NCBI GenBank assembly: GCA_000231825.2
Contig: JH720298.1
Location: forward strand, 1,766,736 to 1,830,735
DNA length: 64,000 nt
Reading direction: 5' to 3'
Origin: Tetrahymena elliotti 4EA
Taxonomy: Eukaryota; Ciliophora; Oligohymenophorea; Hymenostomatida; Tetrahymenidae
The notes under the pieces were generated by a model. That model saw only the letters and a program-made list of their open reading frames with translations. It was not told where the DNA came from and searched no databases. The position numbers were made by a program, and so were the translations under genes. Of the stretch, positions 25,859 to 36,465 are shown piece by piece (the first letter of the stretch is position 1; the number at the start of each line of letters is the position of its first letter).

Positions 25859-26191
25859 ATGAATTCATTAAATTAAAGTACTATTGAAGAAGATGAAAAA
25901 TAGTCTTTGGAAATATTATAGGGATTTAAAGTAAAATATGCAGAATTAGAAGAGATTGTAGATAAAAAGGTCTCTGAAAGACAAGGAATTATAGAGGATA
26001 TAGATGTATTAGAAAAAAGATTAAAAGATTTGAGGAAAAGTTTAATTAAAAAGAAGGAATTGAGGGATAAATATTGTGAAAACATAGAAACATCTGAAAA
26101 AGCTTTAAATAGAATTGCAGATTCTACTAAAACTTTGTTAGATTTTGTTACCAAAAAAAATTAAATACTTGATAGAGAAGCTAACCTATGA
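25859..26191 (+). CDS. SSNA1: SSNA1/DIP13-like basal-body coiled-coil protein
   Basis: Single exon, 110 aa, ATG 25859 to TGA 26189-26191. The whole protein is one predicted coiled coil: LQGFKVKYAELEEIVDKKV, ERQGIIEDIDVLEKRLKDL, KKKELRDKYCENIETSEKAL, ending TKTLLDFVTKKNQILDREAN. Length (human SSNA1 is 119 aa), position of the helix and the closing 'S-x-TLL-x-x-x-K' segment all match SSNA1/DIP13 (similarity judged from memory). SSNA1 assembles into fibrils, binds microtubules and localises to centrioles, basal bodies and axonemes, which fits a ciliated cell. In this code the three internal TAA and TAG codons near the start (N-Q-S, K-Q-S, L-Q-G) are Gln; read with the standard code the gene disappears. 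Confidence 0.88.
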
Positions 26192-26205
26192 AATAAATTG
26201 TTAGA

Positions 26206-26245
26206 TATATAGATAGATAGATAGATAGATAGATAGCTAGCTAGC
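26206..26245. repeat. (GATA)n microsatellite ending in GCTAGCTAGC
   Basis: About seven consecutive GATA units directly downstream of the SSNA1 stop codon, passing into GCTAGCTAGC. It lies in the presumed 3' UTR or spacer. Confidence 0.9.
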
Positions 26246-27048
26246 AAATTAATTAACGAAGAATAAATTTTGTATTTCTATAAAACTTGATCCAATTAAT
26301 TGATGACTTTATAAAGTGATGATTTTCTTTAAGTTATTTATATATTTATTGAGTTTTTATGAATTTAATCAACCTAACTAATTATAACTATTGATATTTG
26401 ATTACTATTTATACAATTATTAGTATATCTTTTATGTATTCTATAAATATTATTGTATTTTTAATAATATTTAAAAGTTTATTTTTACTAAAATATTATT
26501 TATTTAATAAATCAACATTAATTAATATGCTAGTACTGTAAGTAAAATTCTATGAGGTGGGTCTTTATTTTTAACTTTTTTTCTTCTTATTCATAAAAAA
26601 ACCACCCATCCTATCCTTACACTTAAACCTCAAACCTTCACTATAGAAGAGTACCTAAGGTAAACACACTAACATAATCCATACTGATTTACTTATTGTA
26701 AATAAAATATTTTGAAAATGTTTTTATATTAGAGGATAAGCTTATTTCTGTGATTAATAATCATAAAATTCTAACATAGCTTTTGATTGGATAATAGATT
26801 CTTCTAATTACAAAACAAATTTAATACTTTAAAAAGAATCAACAAAAAACGAGCCGAGATAATTAGTTAGCTAGTTAGTTAATTAATTAATTTATGGGAA
26901 ATAATATATTTGTTTTCTTAAATTATATGTTTGGTAATCATACATATTTCATTATTACTTTGGGTAAAACAACAAAATATTAATAATTTCAAGAATTTTA
27001 AATTTTGTTTGAGTGAGAAAGCTATTTTTATTTTTAATATTTGGGTTT

Positions 27049-27172
27049 TAATTTAAAAGGACTGATTGACTGACTTATTTTAATTAGTTATTATCATAAG
27101 TCAATCCTTTTCAAATTTAGAATTTATTTTAATAGGATTGACTGAATTATTTTAATTAGTCATCCCCATAAA
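27049..27172. repeat. 36-bp direct repeat with overlapping inverted repeat
   Basis: The segment GATTGACTGACTTATTTTAA..TCATAA (from about 27064) recurs as GATTGACTGAATTATTTTAA..CCATAA (from about 27136), roughly 72 bp apart and about 80% identical. In addition AAAAGGACTGATTGACTGAC and onward (27056-27080) is inverted as ATAAGTCAATCCTTTT (27095-27110), so the first copy can fold into a hairpin. Confidence 0.75.
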
Positions 27173-27647
27173 CTTCAATTCTATCTTACATGTTTCAAGA
27201 AAATAATCATTTTCAATTTTATTTTAAAAACTGTTTTTATTTCATTAAAAATTTTCATGCAATTAATGCTATTTTATTAAGAATTACCTATAAATAAAAG
27301 TGAGCTAGAAATAACTTCTAAATGTAGAAAGGTTTGATGATATTTAAAAAATAAATAATTTTATAATAAAATGGTTTATTAGCTTTTTATTTAGATTCAA
27401 TCAATTTAGCAAACCTTTGATTCATTCATCGATTGATTGAATGGAATGATTTATTAATATTTGGAGATATGTATGTATGACTTGCTTGTAATTTGTTTAT
27501 TTTTTTTTTGGTTGCTTGCTTTTTTTGTATGTAGTTAATTGATAGGAATACTGATTTAATTTATAATTAAGTAATAACTAATTTGTTTTAATTATTTGAA
27601 ATACAATTTTAATATTTACTCCGAATTCTTTATTCAACTCAACGCAG

Positions 27648-30143
27648 ATGTAGTCAAGTGTTGGAGGAATTAATATACTGAAATAATAGAGGGAATTGGT
27701 TGCTTATCCCTTAAAATATAAAGATTTAGGATAAATCAAGTTGCCTAAAATAAGATACAGAAAGGGAGCAAAGTTAACAAAAAATCCATATAAAATTAAA
27801 AAGATTCAATTTATAGATGATAGTAAAAGACCAAAGCGCATATTGGATGGTTATGCCATTTTGGATGAAGCTAAATGCGAGTTTCCAAATGATGTTATAA
27901 AGATAAAATTATCAAGTAAATAAAGCAAATAAATAGAATAGAATTGATCAATACAAATAATTTTAATTTTGAGCTATCTATTTATTTAATCTTTGTTGAT
28001 TGAGTGAAAATGATGTAACTATTTATTTATTTATTTAATATTTAAATAGAAAAGAATATGGTCTAAACGAAGGTTGAGGATTTAGGGTGGTTTATTTATT
28101 TAGTTGATTTAGATATCAGTGAAAATGAGCTCTTTTTAGAAGATTTTATTTATTTGACAGGATTATAGACATTAAATATAAGTGCTAATAAGATTGATAC
28201 TGTCAAGCTAACTGATAATCATACATTTAAGAATTTAGAAATCTTAGATTTATCTTTTAATCATCTTAGCGTTGAGTCAATCACATCGCTAGCTTTCATT
28301 CCATAATTAAAGTACTTTCTTTTTATTCAAGCCAATCAAAAGACTTCATTTCAATTCAATTTGCTTATTCATTTTAACTCGCAATTTTCATTTTTATTTT
28401 TGCATAATAAATGCATTCGTTGATTGATCAATTATTTATTAATAAAGGAAACTATCTTTAGAATGTAACGATCTCAGAGCACTACCTGAAACAATGAATA
28501 ATTTTTAAAGTCTTGAAGAAATCAATTTAAGTGGAAATCTTTTTGAGTCTGATTAAAATGCTTCTAATTTATGGTTTACTTTGGCTTCTATTAAGAAGCT
28601 TAAAAAGTTAGACTTATCAAGAAATATCTTGAGAGGTAAAATCAATAAATAACTTACTTATCCATTTTTTCATTTAATTTTCTCAAATGTTATTATTAGG
28701 TATTCACACTGAAAGATTAGTGGCTGGAAACTTCATGTCTTTGTAAATACTAGATTTCTCTTACAATGCTGTTGAAAATCAACACAACTTAATTTGTGCA
28801 AGAAATTTTAGAAATTTGTAAAAATTAATTATTACTGGAAACCCATTTTCCATCAAAAATGAACATAAAGGATTAGAAATGGAAGTCTATGCAAGAACAG
28901 GTTTTTATTTTATTCTTTCAACATATTTTTTGTTTATTTCATTCCTTGTTTGCTTGTTTATTTCATTCCATGTTTGCTTCTTTATTTCATTCCTTGTTTG
29001 CTTATTTATTTCATTCTTTGTTTGCTTGTTTATTTCATTGTTTGTTTGTTTATTTGATAATAGGTGCTATTGTTGTAAATGAGGAGATTGATAAATATTA
29101 TCTGAAACCTAAAAGTGATAAAAATCGTTTTAAAATTAAATTTGATAATATAAGAAGAATAGAGTAAGATGATTTCTCCAAACAGAGAAACTACTTTCTT
29201 GGTATTGAAATGCCTCAACCAAATGAGATATAAGAATAAGAATAAAAAACTGATGAAGAGCATGAAGAAGAATAAGAATAAGAGGAGGAAGAAGAATAGT
29301 AGGAAGAACCATAACCTCAATAGAATTAAGAAGAATAAGTTATGTTTATTACTGAAGATCCTAATATAGCACCTACTAATAAAAAATCACATAAAAGCAT
29401 GGATTAACAACAATAAAAAGGTAGTTAGAGTTCTTAATAATTCTAGCAACCTCAACAGTCCATTCAATCATAAGTAAATTCTTCTTTTTAAAAAGAAAAT
29501 AATTCATATTATTTTAAATTTAGGCTTCTGGCTCTGTGGCCAAGACGAACAGCATGAATTATGATGAATTTATTGAAGCTGCCAGAGACTAATTTGGTGA
29601 TATAAAAGAATATGATTAACATTATGATTTGAATACTGCATATAAAACACTTAAAAATATGATTAAAAGACCTGATAATTTTGATTAAAGAGACTTAGAT
29701 GAACCTAATTATCTCAAACCCACAGCCACCATATAAAGATACAAGTTTAAAGGTATTTATTTATTTATTTATTTATTTTATCATCTATTGTTTTATTGAC
29801 TATTACCATTAAAATATAAATATATCTATGTATGCAATTGTTGTTTGTTTGTTTGTTTCAAAACATATATCATTTCAATGAATTGTTTGATTTTTTTAAT
29901 CACAATTTTCATAATGACATTTTTATTAAATAAACAAAAGAGTAACAGTCTCAATTAGTCACAGCAGACCAAATGGAAAAATACGAAAAAAGAAAATAAA
30001 GTATAGGAAATGGTAATGATTAATTTAAAATTAATAACAAGAGTAACAACAATGGCTAACAAAGATAAAACACAGATGATTAAAAGCTTAAAACTAAGCT
30101 ATCTTCTGATGAAGTTGTTAAAGATATAGCTAGGTTATTCTGA
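27648..30143 (+). CDS. XRRA1: XRRA1-like leucine-rich-repeat protein
   Basis: Seven exons (27648-27915, 28050-28311, 28448-28635, 28700-28900, 29064-29473, 29524-29752, 29941-30143) encode 586 aa; all junctions are GT..AG and keep frame. Residues 1-90 are basic (PKIRYRKGAKLTKNPYKIKK). LRRs run from about 100 to 310 (LQTLNISANKI, LEILDLSFNHL, LEEINLSGNLF, LKKLDLSRNIL, LQILDFSYNAV, LQKLIITGNPF), with a capping segment after the last repeat. Next comes a Glu/Gln-rich linker, and a C-terminal region (YDEFIEAARDQFGDIKEYDQ ... TAYKTLKNMIKRPDNFD) corresponding to the C-terminal 'YEELL..L..MLKHP' segment of XRRA1. XRRA1 is named for X-ray resistance in human cells; homologues occur mainly in organisms with cilia or flagella. 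Molecular role unknown. Orthology is judged by eye. Confidence 0.85.
28925..29056 (+). repeat. 24-bp minisatellite in an XRRA1 intron
   Basis: About five copies of TTTATTTCATTCCTTGTTTG plus CTTG with few substitutions, all inside intron 28901-29063. It produces spurious hydrophobic open frames in two registers (ISFLVCLF...), which are not genes. Confidence 0.9.
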
Positions 30144-31095
30144 TAAATTAAATAGCTAGCTAGCTAGCTAACTAACTAACTAACTCTCTTTATACCATCA
30201 AGAAATAAATAAATTAATTAATTCTTTATTTATATATTCATTCAATCAGTATATTATCTCATTTATTTTCTCTACAATTTGCTAATTAGCCATCATTAAT
30301 CAATCATTCAGCCAGTCACAAAGAATATTTCTTTTTGTCCATTACTTATTTAAATTCTAAACCATTAAATAAAGTTTTTATTATTAGTTTGTTATGGAAT
30401 CTAAACATTTAAGAATTTTAATTAAATTTTGATTGAATGTATGATAATAGTAAAATATTTGAATCTTTTACTAAAAAATAAAATGAATAAAAAAATAATT
30501 CTATCAAATGAAATATCTTATAAGAGAGTGAGAGACAGTTTGAATTATATGATAGAATATCTTTAATTTGATAAATAGATAAGTGACTATTTATTTATTA
30601 ATTTGTATGTAAACAAATAAGTTATACTATCAATAATAGTTAATACCAACAATAAATTAGATAAACAAATACATCTATCTATCTATCCATACATACATAA
30701 CTACATATATTTATTTATTCAATAACCAAATCTTATTAGTTAATTTAATTGGCTAAATAGCTTCTAATATAATATAATCTAAATATATTAATGAATTAAT
30801 TAGTGACTTAAACAACGATGAAAATATTTAGCATTTTCATTTTATAAATTGACAATTGATTTTATTTTAATAAAAGCTTTTAATAAAGTTAAACTGGTTT
30901 TAAATTAACACAAAAAACATTTTAATTGCTGAAGTATGGTTTGTAATAATGAACGAATGAATTAGTATTGGAAAAGAATAGATAGCATTTATAATTAAAA
31001 AACTACACTATATAAACTTAAATCATTATAATTGCTATCTGTGAACATATTCATAAATTTATAAGCATTTTATTAACACTTTTTTAACTGTCTAT
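30144..31095. other. Intergenic, convergent
   Basis: About 0.95 kb between the XRRA1-like gene (+) and the dynein light chain gene (-). It has a CTAG/CTAA tetranucleotide run at about 30162-30187 directly after the stop codon. AT-rich; nothing else seen. Confidence 0.5.
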
Positions 31096-31547
31096 TCATT
31101 AAGTTTGGTACATCAAAAAAGCTGTTTTCTCTATGTAAAAATAGATGAAACGGTTCTTATTATGAACAGCTTAGCATCCAAAATTCTTTCCAAAGAATAC
31201 ATGCCAGTAGGGATCGAAATGATCATCCATATATTTTTTGAGATGCTCAGCAATCTTTATATATAAATTTGCAAAATTAATTTGATTTCTTTAAATATAG
31301 GCAAATGATTCAAGCTCATCATTAATTTTATTTATCACACATGGATAGTCAAAAACAAAAAAATAAATACCTTTTATCCCTCTCTTGCGATTTCGAATTT
31401 TTTTAATGCATCCTACGTTTCTTTAATAGCGCCTTCTAAAATATCATCAGCGCACTCAGGAGGCCATAAAACTCTAGCTCCCATAAATGTCTTATATTAT
31501 TATTGCTATTCCTTTGGATCTTCTTTTTGTTATTAATTGCTTGCCAT
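31096..31547 (-). CDS. LC8: LC8-type dynein light chain
   Basis: Two exons (31371-31547, 31096-31254; intron 31255-31370) give 111 aa. The core aligns along its length with DYNLL/LC8: ADDILEGAIKETQDALKKFE for helix 1, IAEHLKKYMDDHFDPYWHVF for helix 2 and the first strand, then FFGKNFGCQAVHNKNRFIYF and YIEKTAFLMY. The signature W-H-(x)3-G-(x)-NFG and FIYF strands are intact. LC8 dimers bind short linear motifs in dynein intermediate chain and many other partners, and are found in axonemal outer arms, cytoplasmic dynein and radial spokes. LC8 is normally about 89 aa; here an extra ~25-residue Q/K/E-rich N-terminus (MASNQQQKEDPKEQQQQYK) precedes the core, suggesting one of the diverged LC8 paralogues of ciliates. 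The intron sits between helices 1 and 2. Confidence 0.93.
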
Positions 31548-32286
31548 CTCTTTTTAATTGTTATTTCCTTCTCAGTTATTTTTTAAATATTTATATCGAT
31601 ATTTAATTTTTTCAAATTTACTTAAAATCTTAAGCTTTTTCTAAACAAATAAATAAATCAATTATTTGTACAAACAATGCAATTAAACAAGCACAAACTC
31701 ATTCACTCCTTCATTGATCAATAAATAAAGTAAGACAAATAAAAAATCAAGTATCAAATTATGAATAAATAAGAATATATGTTATTGACAATAGATATTC
31801 ATCCATCCATGGCTCAAAAGAATAAAAAATTTATTTATATGTTTGTTTATTTTAAAAGATTTAGAATGATTTATAAAAAAGATAAAATGGTTTAAATTTT
31901 TGTTTAATTCAAAAAAAGAAAATATGTTTGTTTTATGAATTTTATTTGAAGATTAAGATAATAAGTATTTTTATATTCATATAAAATGTGGATTTTTACA
32001 AATAAATTGTTTTTGTATTAAGTAATTATAATAATTAGGATATTTTTTAATCGTTATTTAGTATCTTAATATTAATAATTATTATGTTATTATTTTTGTA
32101 TATCTCAGCTTAGTTATTATCTTATCTTAAATGGGTTCTTAAGGTATTTGGCTATTATTCATATTTTCTAGAATTTATTTCTTCTCTTTAAGATCTTCTT
32201 CTTTCACCAAATATATTTTTGTGAAGAACACTTTATATTAATAAAAAAACATTAGAATAAGTTGATAAATTTTATTAAAGGGCTCA
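31548..32286. other. Intergenic
   Basis: Presumed promoter of the LC8 gene (-), then AT-rich DNA. A short frame from an ATG at 32131 (MGSQGIWLLFIF..., about 44 codons) has no support as a gene. The 3' end of the snoRNA cluster transcript (-) would lie here. Confidence 0.4.
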
Positions 32287-32299
32287 TGTCAAAGAGAGA

Positions 32300-32390
32300 A
32301 TTAGATTATTTAATCAGGCTTCCGTTATGTGATTTCTTCAATAGAATTCAGACGAACGAGACAAATATTCATCATAAAATAATCTTTAAT
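32300..32390 (-). ncRNA. Box C/D snoRNA candidate 1 (18S guide)
   Basis: Read on the minus strand: terminal stem GATTATTTT, box C ATGATGA (plus 32369-32375), D' CTGA (32348-32351), box D CTGA (32314-32317), then the closing strand AAATAATC. The outer arms (32288-32311 and 32377-32403) extend the stem imperfectly to GTCA/TGAC. The guide directly before D' is GTCTCGTTCGT (32352-32362), complementary to ACGAACGAGAC. This is a universally conserved 18S rRNA segment (...UUAACGAACGAGACC..., from memory). By the D+5 rule the methylated nucleotide would be the second A of ACGAA, possibly the site served by human SNORD30. The guide before box D is CATAACGGAAGC, target not identified. C/D snoRNAs act with fibrillarin, Nop56/58 and 15.5K in the nucleolus. 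Confidence 0.8.
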
Positions 32391-32611
32391 TTCTCAAAGT
32401 GACAGAGACAGACAAAGAGTTGAATGAAATAAGTTAGATAGATTACCTTATTTATAAGAAGAGTTGTCCATGATAAGTGACTCTGACAAATATTTTCAAG
32501 ATGAGTAAGAACTTTGAGCATTTTTGAATTTCTTTATTAAAGAAAAAGATTTAGTTGAATGTTTGAGATGAGAAGAGAAAAGGAAGAAGAATCATTTGTT
32601 TTTGAGATCAA

Positions 32612-32706
32612 AATAAATAATGGTAAGTAATCAGTTTGCTAGTAGTGTTTATTTTCATAATAAATCAACGGTGTCAGAAAATTTTCATCATTACTTAAGA
32701 TTATTT
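32612..32706 (-). ncRNA. Box C/D snoRNA candidate 2 (orphan guide)
   Basis: Same architecture on the minus strand: box C ATGATGA (plus 32685-32691), box D CTGA (32631-32634), closed by an 8-bp perfect stem ATTACTTA/TAAGTAAT (32690-32697 with 32624-32631) that overlaps the box edges and continues through a further AT-rich helix after a two-base mismatch. A CTGA at 32674-32677 lies only 7 nt from box C and is probably too close to be a working D'. The guide before box D is CACTACTAGCAAA (complement of 32635-32647); I know no target for it. The stem sequence differs completely from candidates 1 and 3 while box positions are kept, which supports a structured RNA. Confidence 0.62.
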
Positions 32707-33177
32707 TATTTTATTACAATCAAGAAAAACAGATGCTCTTCTTTAATTATTTAATCATTGTTTAAATTAATTAATTTATTACCTTGTCAATTGTTTGTTT
32801 TCTTTGTTAAAGGCAGTAAACAAGGTTTCATATTCCATTCAGAACAGTAAGCAAAAGCTCTCATTTAGAAAGAATTAAATAGCCATTCTGCTTCATACAA
32901 TTGTGCAAGTGATCATTTTGAAATAAATCTTGAATTCGAATACGTGATTCACTGAAGTTAGACACATTCAGACAACATGATTCGTTGATTGATTCTTTTC
33001 TTTAATGATGAAAATAAGATTAGAAAATGAAACGAAATCGTTTTTGTAATAGAAAATGAAACAAACAGACTAAATTCAAGAAAGCATCTCATGAAGGAAA
33101 TGAATGTGATGAATTTATACAATTTGCATAGAGATTGATTTAGAAATAATATAAATAATGTAAGTAGAATAATGAGT

Positions 33178-33280
33178 TAGCAAATATCTAAATCTTTGAT
33201 CAGGAGAGTGTAGTTGCGTCACATTTCGTTCAGACGTCGTGAGACTCTAAATATCATCATTAAGATTTAGTATTTGCTTT
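33178..33280 (-). ncRNA. Box C/D snoRNA candidate 3 (25S/28S guide)
   Basis: Minus-strand unit with box C ATGATGA (plus 33254-33260), D' CTGA (33230-33233) and box D CTGA (33200-33203). It is closed by the strongest stem of the cluster: AATGAGTTAGCAAATATCTA and following bases (33171-33196) pair with 33261-33286 with one bulge and two mismatches. The D' guide complements 33235-33245, CGTCGTGAGAC, which is identical to a conserved 25S/28S segment (...GACCGUCGUGAGACAGG..., from memory); the base next to D' does not pair. The D+5 nucleotide is the C of GUC, possibly the site of yeast snR73 / human SNORD35. The box D guide CAACTACACTCTC has no target known to me. Confidence 0.8.
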
Positions 33281-33301
33281 CTCATTAAACGAAAACAAGT
33301 A

Positions 33302-33366
33302 GAGCTAGCAAGCAAGTCATTGATTGCCAATATAAATTGATAATCAATCAATGCAGACAAGCTAGT
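33302..33366. repeat. Hairpin beside the snoRNA cluster
   Basis: GCTAGCAAGCAAGTCATTGA (from 33305) and an inverted partner in CAATCAATGCAGACAAGCTA (to 33364) form a stem of about 20 bp with a small internal loop. It lacks obvious C and D boxes. It lies on the presumed 5' side of the minus-strand snoRNA transcript. Confidence 0.65.
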
Positions 33367-34604
33367 ATTCTGACTTGAATTTAGTTGAAAAGAAAACAAA
33401 GTAGAGGGAACTAATTACTTTTTAAGTTGTACTACAATTAATTCAAAAGTAGTTTTTGTTTGTTTCTTTGTTTCTTAGTTAAAATTCATGTTAGGAGAGA
33501 GATCTAGTGCACTGTCAAGAATTCTTTCTTTCTTTTTGCAAGGCAAGGCTAGCAAGGGAAGGAAAGAAGATCATGATCAAATGCAGGTAGATACTCAATA
33601 GAATTTTTTTCAAGTCATTGATTGATAGAGGTTTTGTTTTAATATCTAAAAGAAAGATTTTTAGTTAATTTCTTTTGTTTTTTAAAAACTTTTTCCTCTG
33701 ATATTTTTTAATTTTGTATTAATTATTATTTATTTTTCATAAAACCAGAGATGGACCTCACTTTTTAAAGAAAATGTTCTACTAAATTTGAGAAAGAATA
33801 CATTTAGCCTAAATCACCTCTCAGATTACAAAAATTCTTCCAATTCTTTTTCTTTTTTGTTTAAAATGGCTGAAAAAAAACTCAAAAAAAAATGAAATTG
33901 ATTTGTTCATCCAATTAGAATAAATTAGAATAGATTCGAATTATGTTAAATGGTATTTCTATTTAAATATTTTGATTGGTTAAAATTTATTCAATTTATA
34001 AACTAATTTTAAAGACATTATGATTATTTCATTCTATTTAAAGGGATAAAAGTAGCAAACAAAATCCAAGAGAGAGAGAAAGAAAGATAAATTTCACTCA
34101 AAAATAAAATGTATTTATACTCAGATAACTTTTAATGCTATTCAATTATAAATAACAAAGCTATTTCAAGATGCTTAAAAAATAGAAAAATAAAGAAAGA
34201 TCATACATACATACATTCTATTAAAGATAAGTAGAATTAATGAAGTTATTATTATAAATGTGAAAAATAAGAAAGAAGAAAAAATAGGAAAAGACTTGCT
34301 TGTAGCAAAAAATAAATTTTTATTTAGGACAAAAAGATATCTTTTTTTTGATTGCTCAATATGCCAATATTTCTAATTAGGCATGAAAATCAATTAAAAT
34401 CGAGAAATGAAAACTCAACTAAAAAATAAACCTTAATAAGAAAACATAAATTAAAAATAATCTAGAATTCCATCTTCATTGCCCACATAATCTATTTATT
34501 TATTCAAATTACTCTAAATCAATTCAATTTTATATTCAATTTATATTATTTAACATCCATCATAAATGTTAAATTTCTATCTAATTTTATCATTTTAATT
34601 ACAT

Positions 34605-34635
<31 letters not shown>

Positions 34636-36465
34636 GATTTTGCCTATTATTTTAGAGATGAAACCAATGAAACAAAATTTTAAGTTAATAATTCAATTTT
34701 TTAATATGATATTAGATAGTTAAATTCTAATTTCTAATTTATCAATCAGTTTTAAACAAAGCATTATAATTTTATTAATAGCTTCAATTTCATTTGTTTA
34801 TTGATTACTTTGTTTGGCTTTGAAGCTTTAGAAGATTAAATGAGCATAAATATAAACTGTAATATATGGAATTATTTAAAAAGCTGTAAAAGGAAAGTTT
34901 AATTTTCATCAGTCTAAATATTTTTTGAATACAAAAAAATAATTTCCTAACAATCTTAAATAAAAAATGTTAATCTATTTTTTTAATAAATTCTATCAAT
35001 CAATCAATGAATTATTCACATTTGTTTATTTGTTTGACTTGAATTTTATGAAAATCGAATCAATGCAAGTGTTAGCAGATAATTATTTAATGTAAATTAT
35101 TTTGGTCCAATTTATTCTAACTAAAATGATTCAATAAGGTTTAAAAATGATTTCTATTTTGATTGGAATTTAAGATTAAATGAATAAGAATGAGAAGTAA
35201 GAATACCAGTAAGTAAATACTGAAAAAACTAAAGATAGTTGAATTCTAAAGTTAATCAAATTCAATAAAAATATACTTAGAATTTATATTTAATTATTTA
35301 TTTCCTTTTGATAAATCTTTAAGAAGTTTGTTTCAATCTAATTTTTAAAAAATATTTCTATCAGATTTTTTTAGATTTGATGTTTTAGAAGACAGACTGA
35401 ATGAATGAATGAAATGTCTTATAAATAGGAATTCTTGTAATTTATTTAAAACAATAAAAATTGAATCTGGAGGTCTTTTTGTTGAAATTTAATTGGTTTT
35501 AGAAAAACAAATTGTTTGGCTGGCTAATTTATTTTCATTTAAATGTTTTGGAAAAATTTTAAATCAATTCTAAGAGGATTCATTTTAAGAAAAAATTTAG
35601 TAAGGAATAAATTTTTTTTTGTGGCACAATATGGCAAAGAATTGTTTTTGAAAAATAAATTATTTGGCGAATTTATCTTTATTTTTTAAATGTTTTCTAA
35701 AAATTTTAAACAAAATCTAAAGAATTTTAGGAGGCAAATTTGCATTTAAAAAGAATAATTAAATAAATAAATAAATTTTGTTTGGGATTGATAGATAGAT
35801 AGATACAGTTAGGGAATTATTTGTGTTTTTAAATTTCTAAAATAAAGAAAAATAAATAGAAGGTGATTGATAAAATGAGATTATTCTAATCTAACAAATT
35901 ATTAAAAAATATCTTTTGATTAACTCAAATTTTTTGATTTTTTGATTTATTAGTTGTAGATACACAAATAAATACATAAACAAACACACACACATATACT
36001 TTTTTTTTAATTTCTAAATTTTTTACTCAGTTTGATTTTGTTTTTTTGTTTGTTTTCTTGCTTCTTATTTACATGCTCTAAAGCAATTTTGAAGCTTTTT
36101 TGTTAGCTTGATAATTTTCATTTACTTTACTCATAATCTTTGCTTTTTAGAGAGCGTAACTTTAAAAATATCGAGGTGGATTTGATAATTTGTAAATTTT
36201 AAAAGAACATGTATGAAAAAATGAATGAATGAATGAATGAAAGAGGGAGGAAGGGATGGATGGATGAAAGACTAAAAAAGCATGATTAATACGCAATTAA
36301 AACATGAATTTAGAACATACAATTGGATTGGGAATCAATATTGAATTTTATATGATAATATAGAGCTTTAAATTAAAATGCTTGAGGATTTGTATAACAT
36401 GAAATTTTTAAGAGATGTTTAAATGAAGATATAGTGTGTTAAAGTAGAAGACAAATCAGCCTTTC
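33367..36465. other. Long intergenic region
   Basis: About 3.1 kb without a supportable gene. The first 250 bp contain a purine/pyrimidine hairpin (CTTTCTTTCTTTTTGC against GCAAGGGAAGGAAAGAAG, about 33526-33570). The rest is AT-rich with (TTTA)n at 34605-34637 and (GAAT)n at about 36218-36241. A 9-codon frame MAEKKLKKK at 33866-33895 is noted but not called. Confidence 0.4.
34605..34637. repeat. (TTTA)n microsatellite
   Basis: Eight uninterrupted TTTA units in intergenic DNA. Confidence 0.9.

Larger units (their letters stand above)
26192..27647. other. Intergenic
   Basis: About 1.45 kb of AT-rich DNA after SSNA1. It contains a GATA tetranucleotide run at about 26208-26240, a hairpin/direct-repeat element at about 27049-27172 (listed separately), and a G-rich/C-rich pair (GGTGGGT near 26556, CCACCCATCC near 26602). 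No gene recognised. Confidence 0.45.

Noticed and set aside
32131..32265. 44-codon frame starting MGSQGIWLLF
   Set aside because: Too short, no continuation, next to the snoRNA cluster; may be transcribed spacer.
33000..33120. Two further RTGATGA motifs on the plus strand
   Set aside because: No downstream CTGA or closing stem, so not called as snoRNAs.
33866..33895. Mini-frame MAEKKLKKK
   Set aside because: Only nine codons; no continuation through a plausible intron was found.
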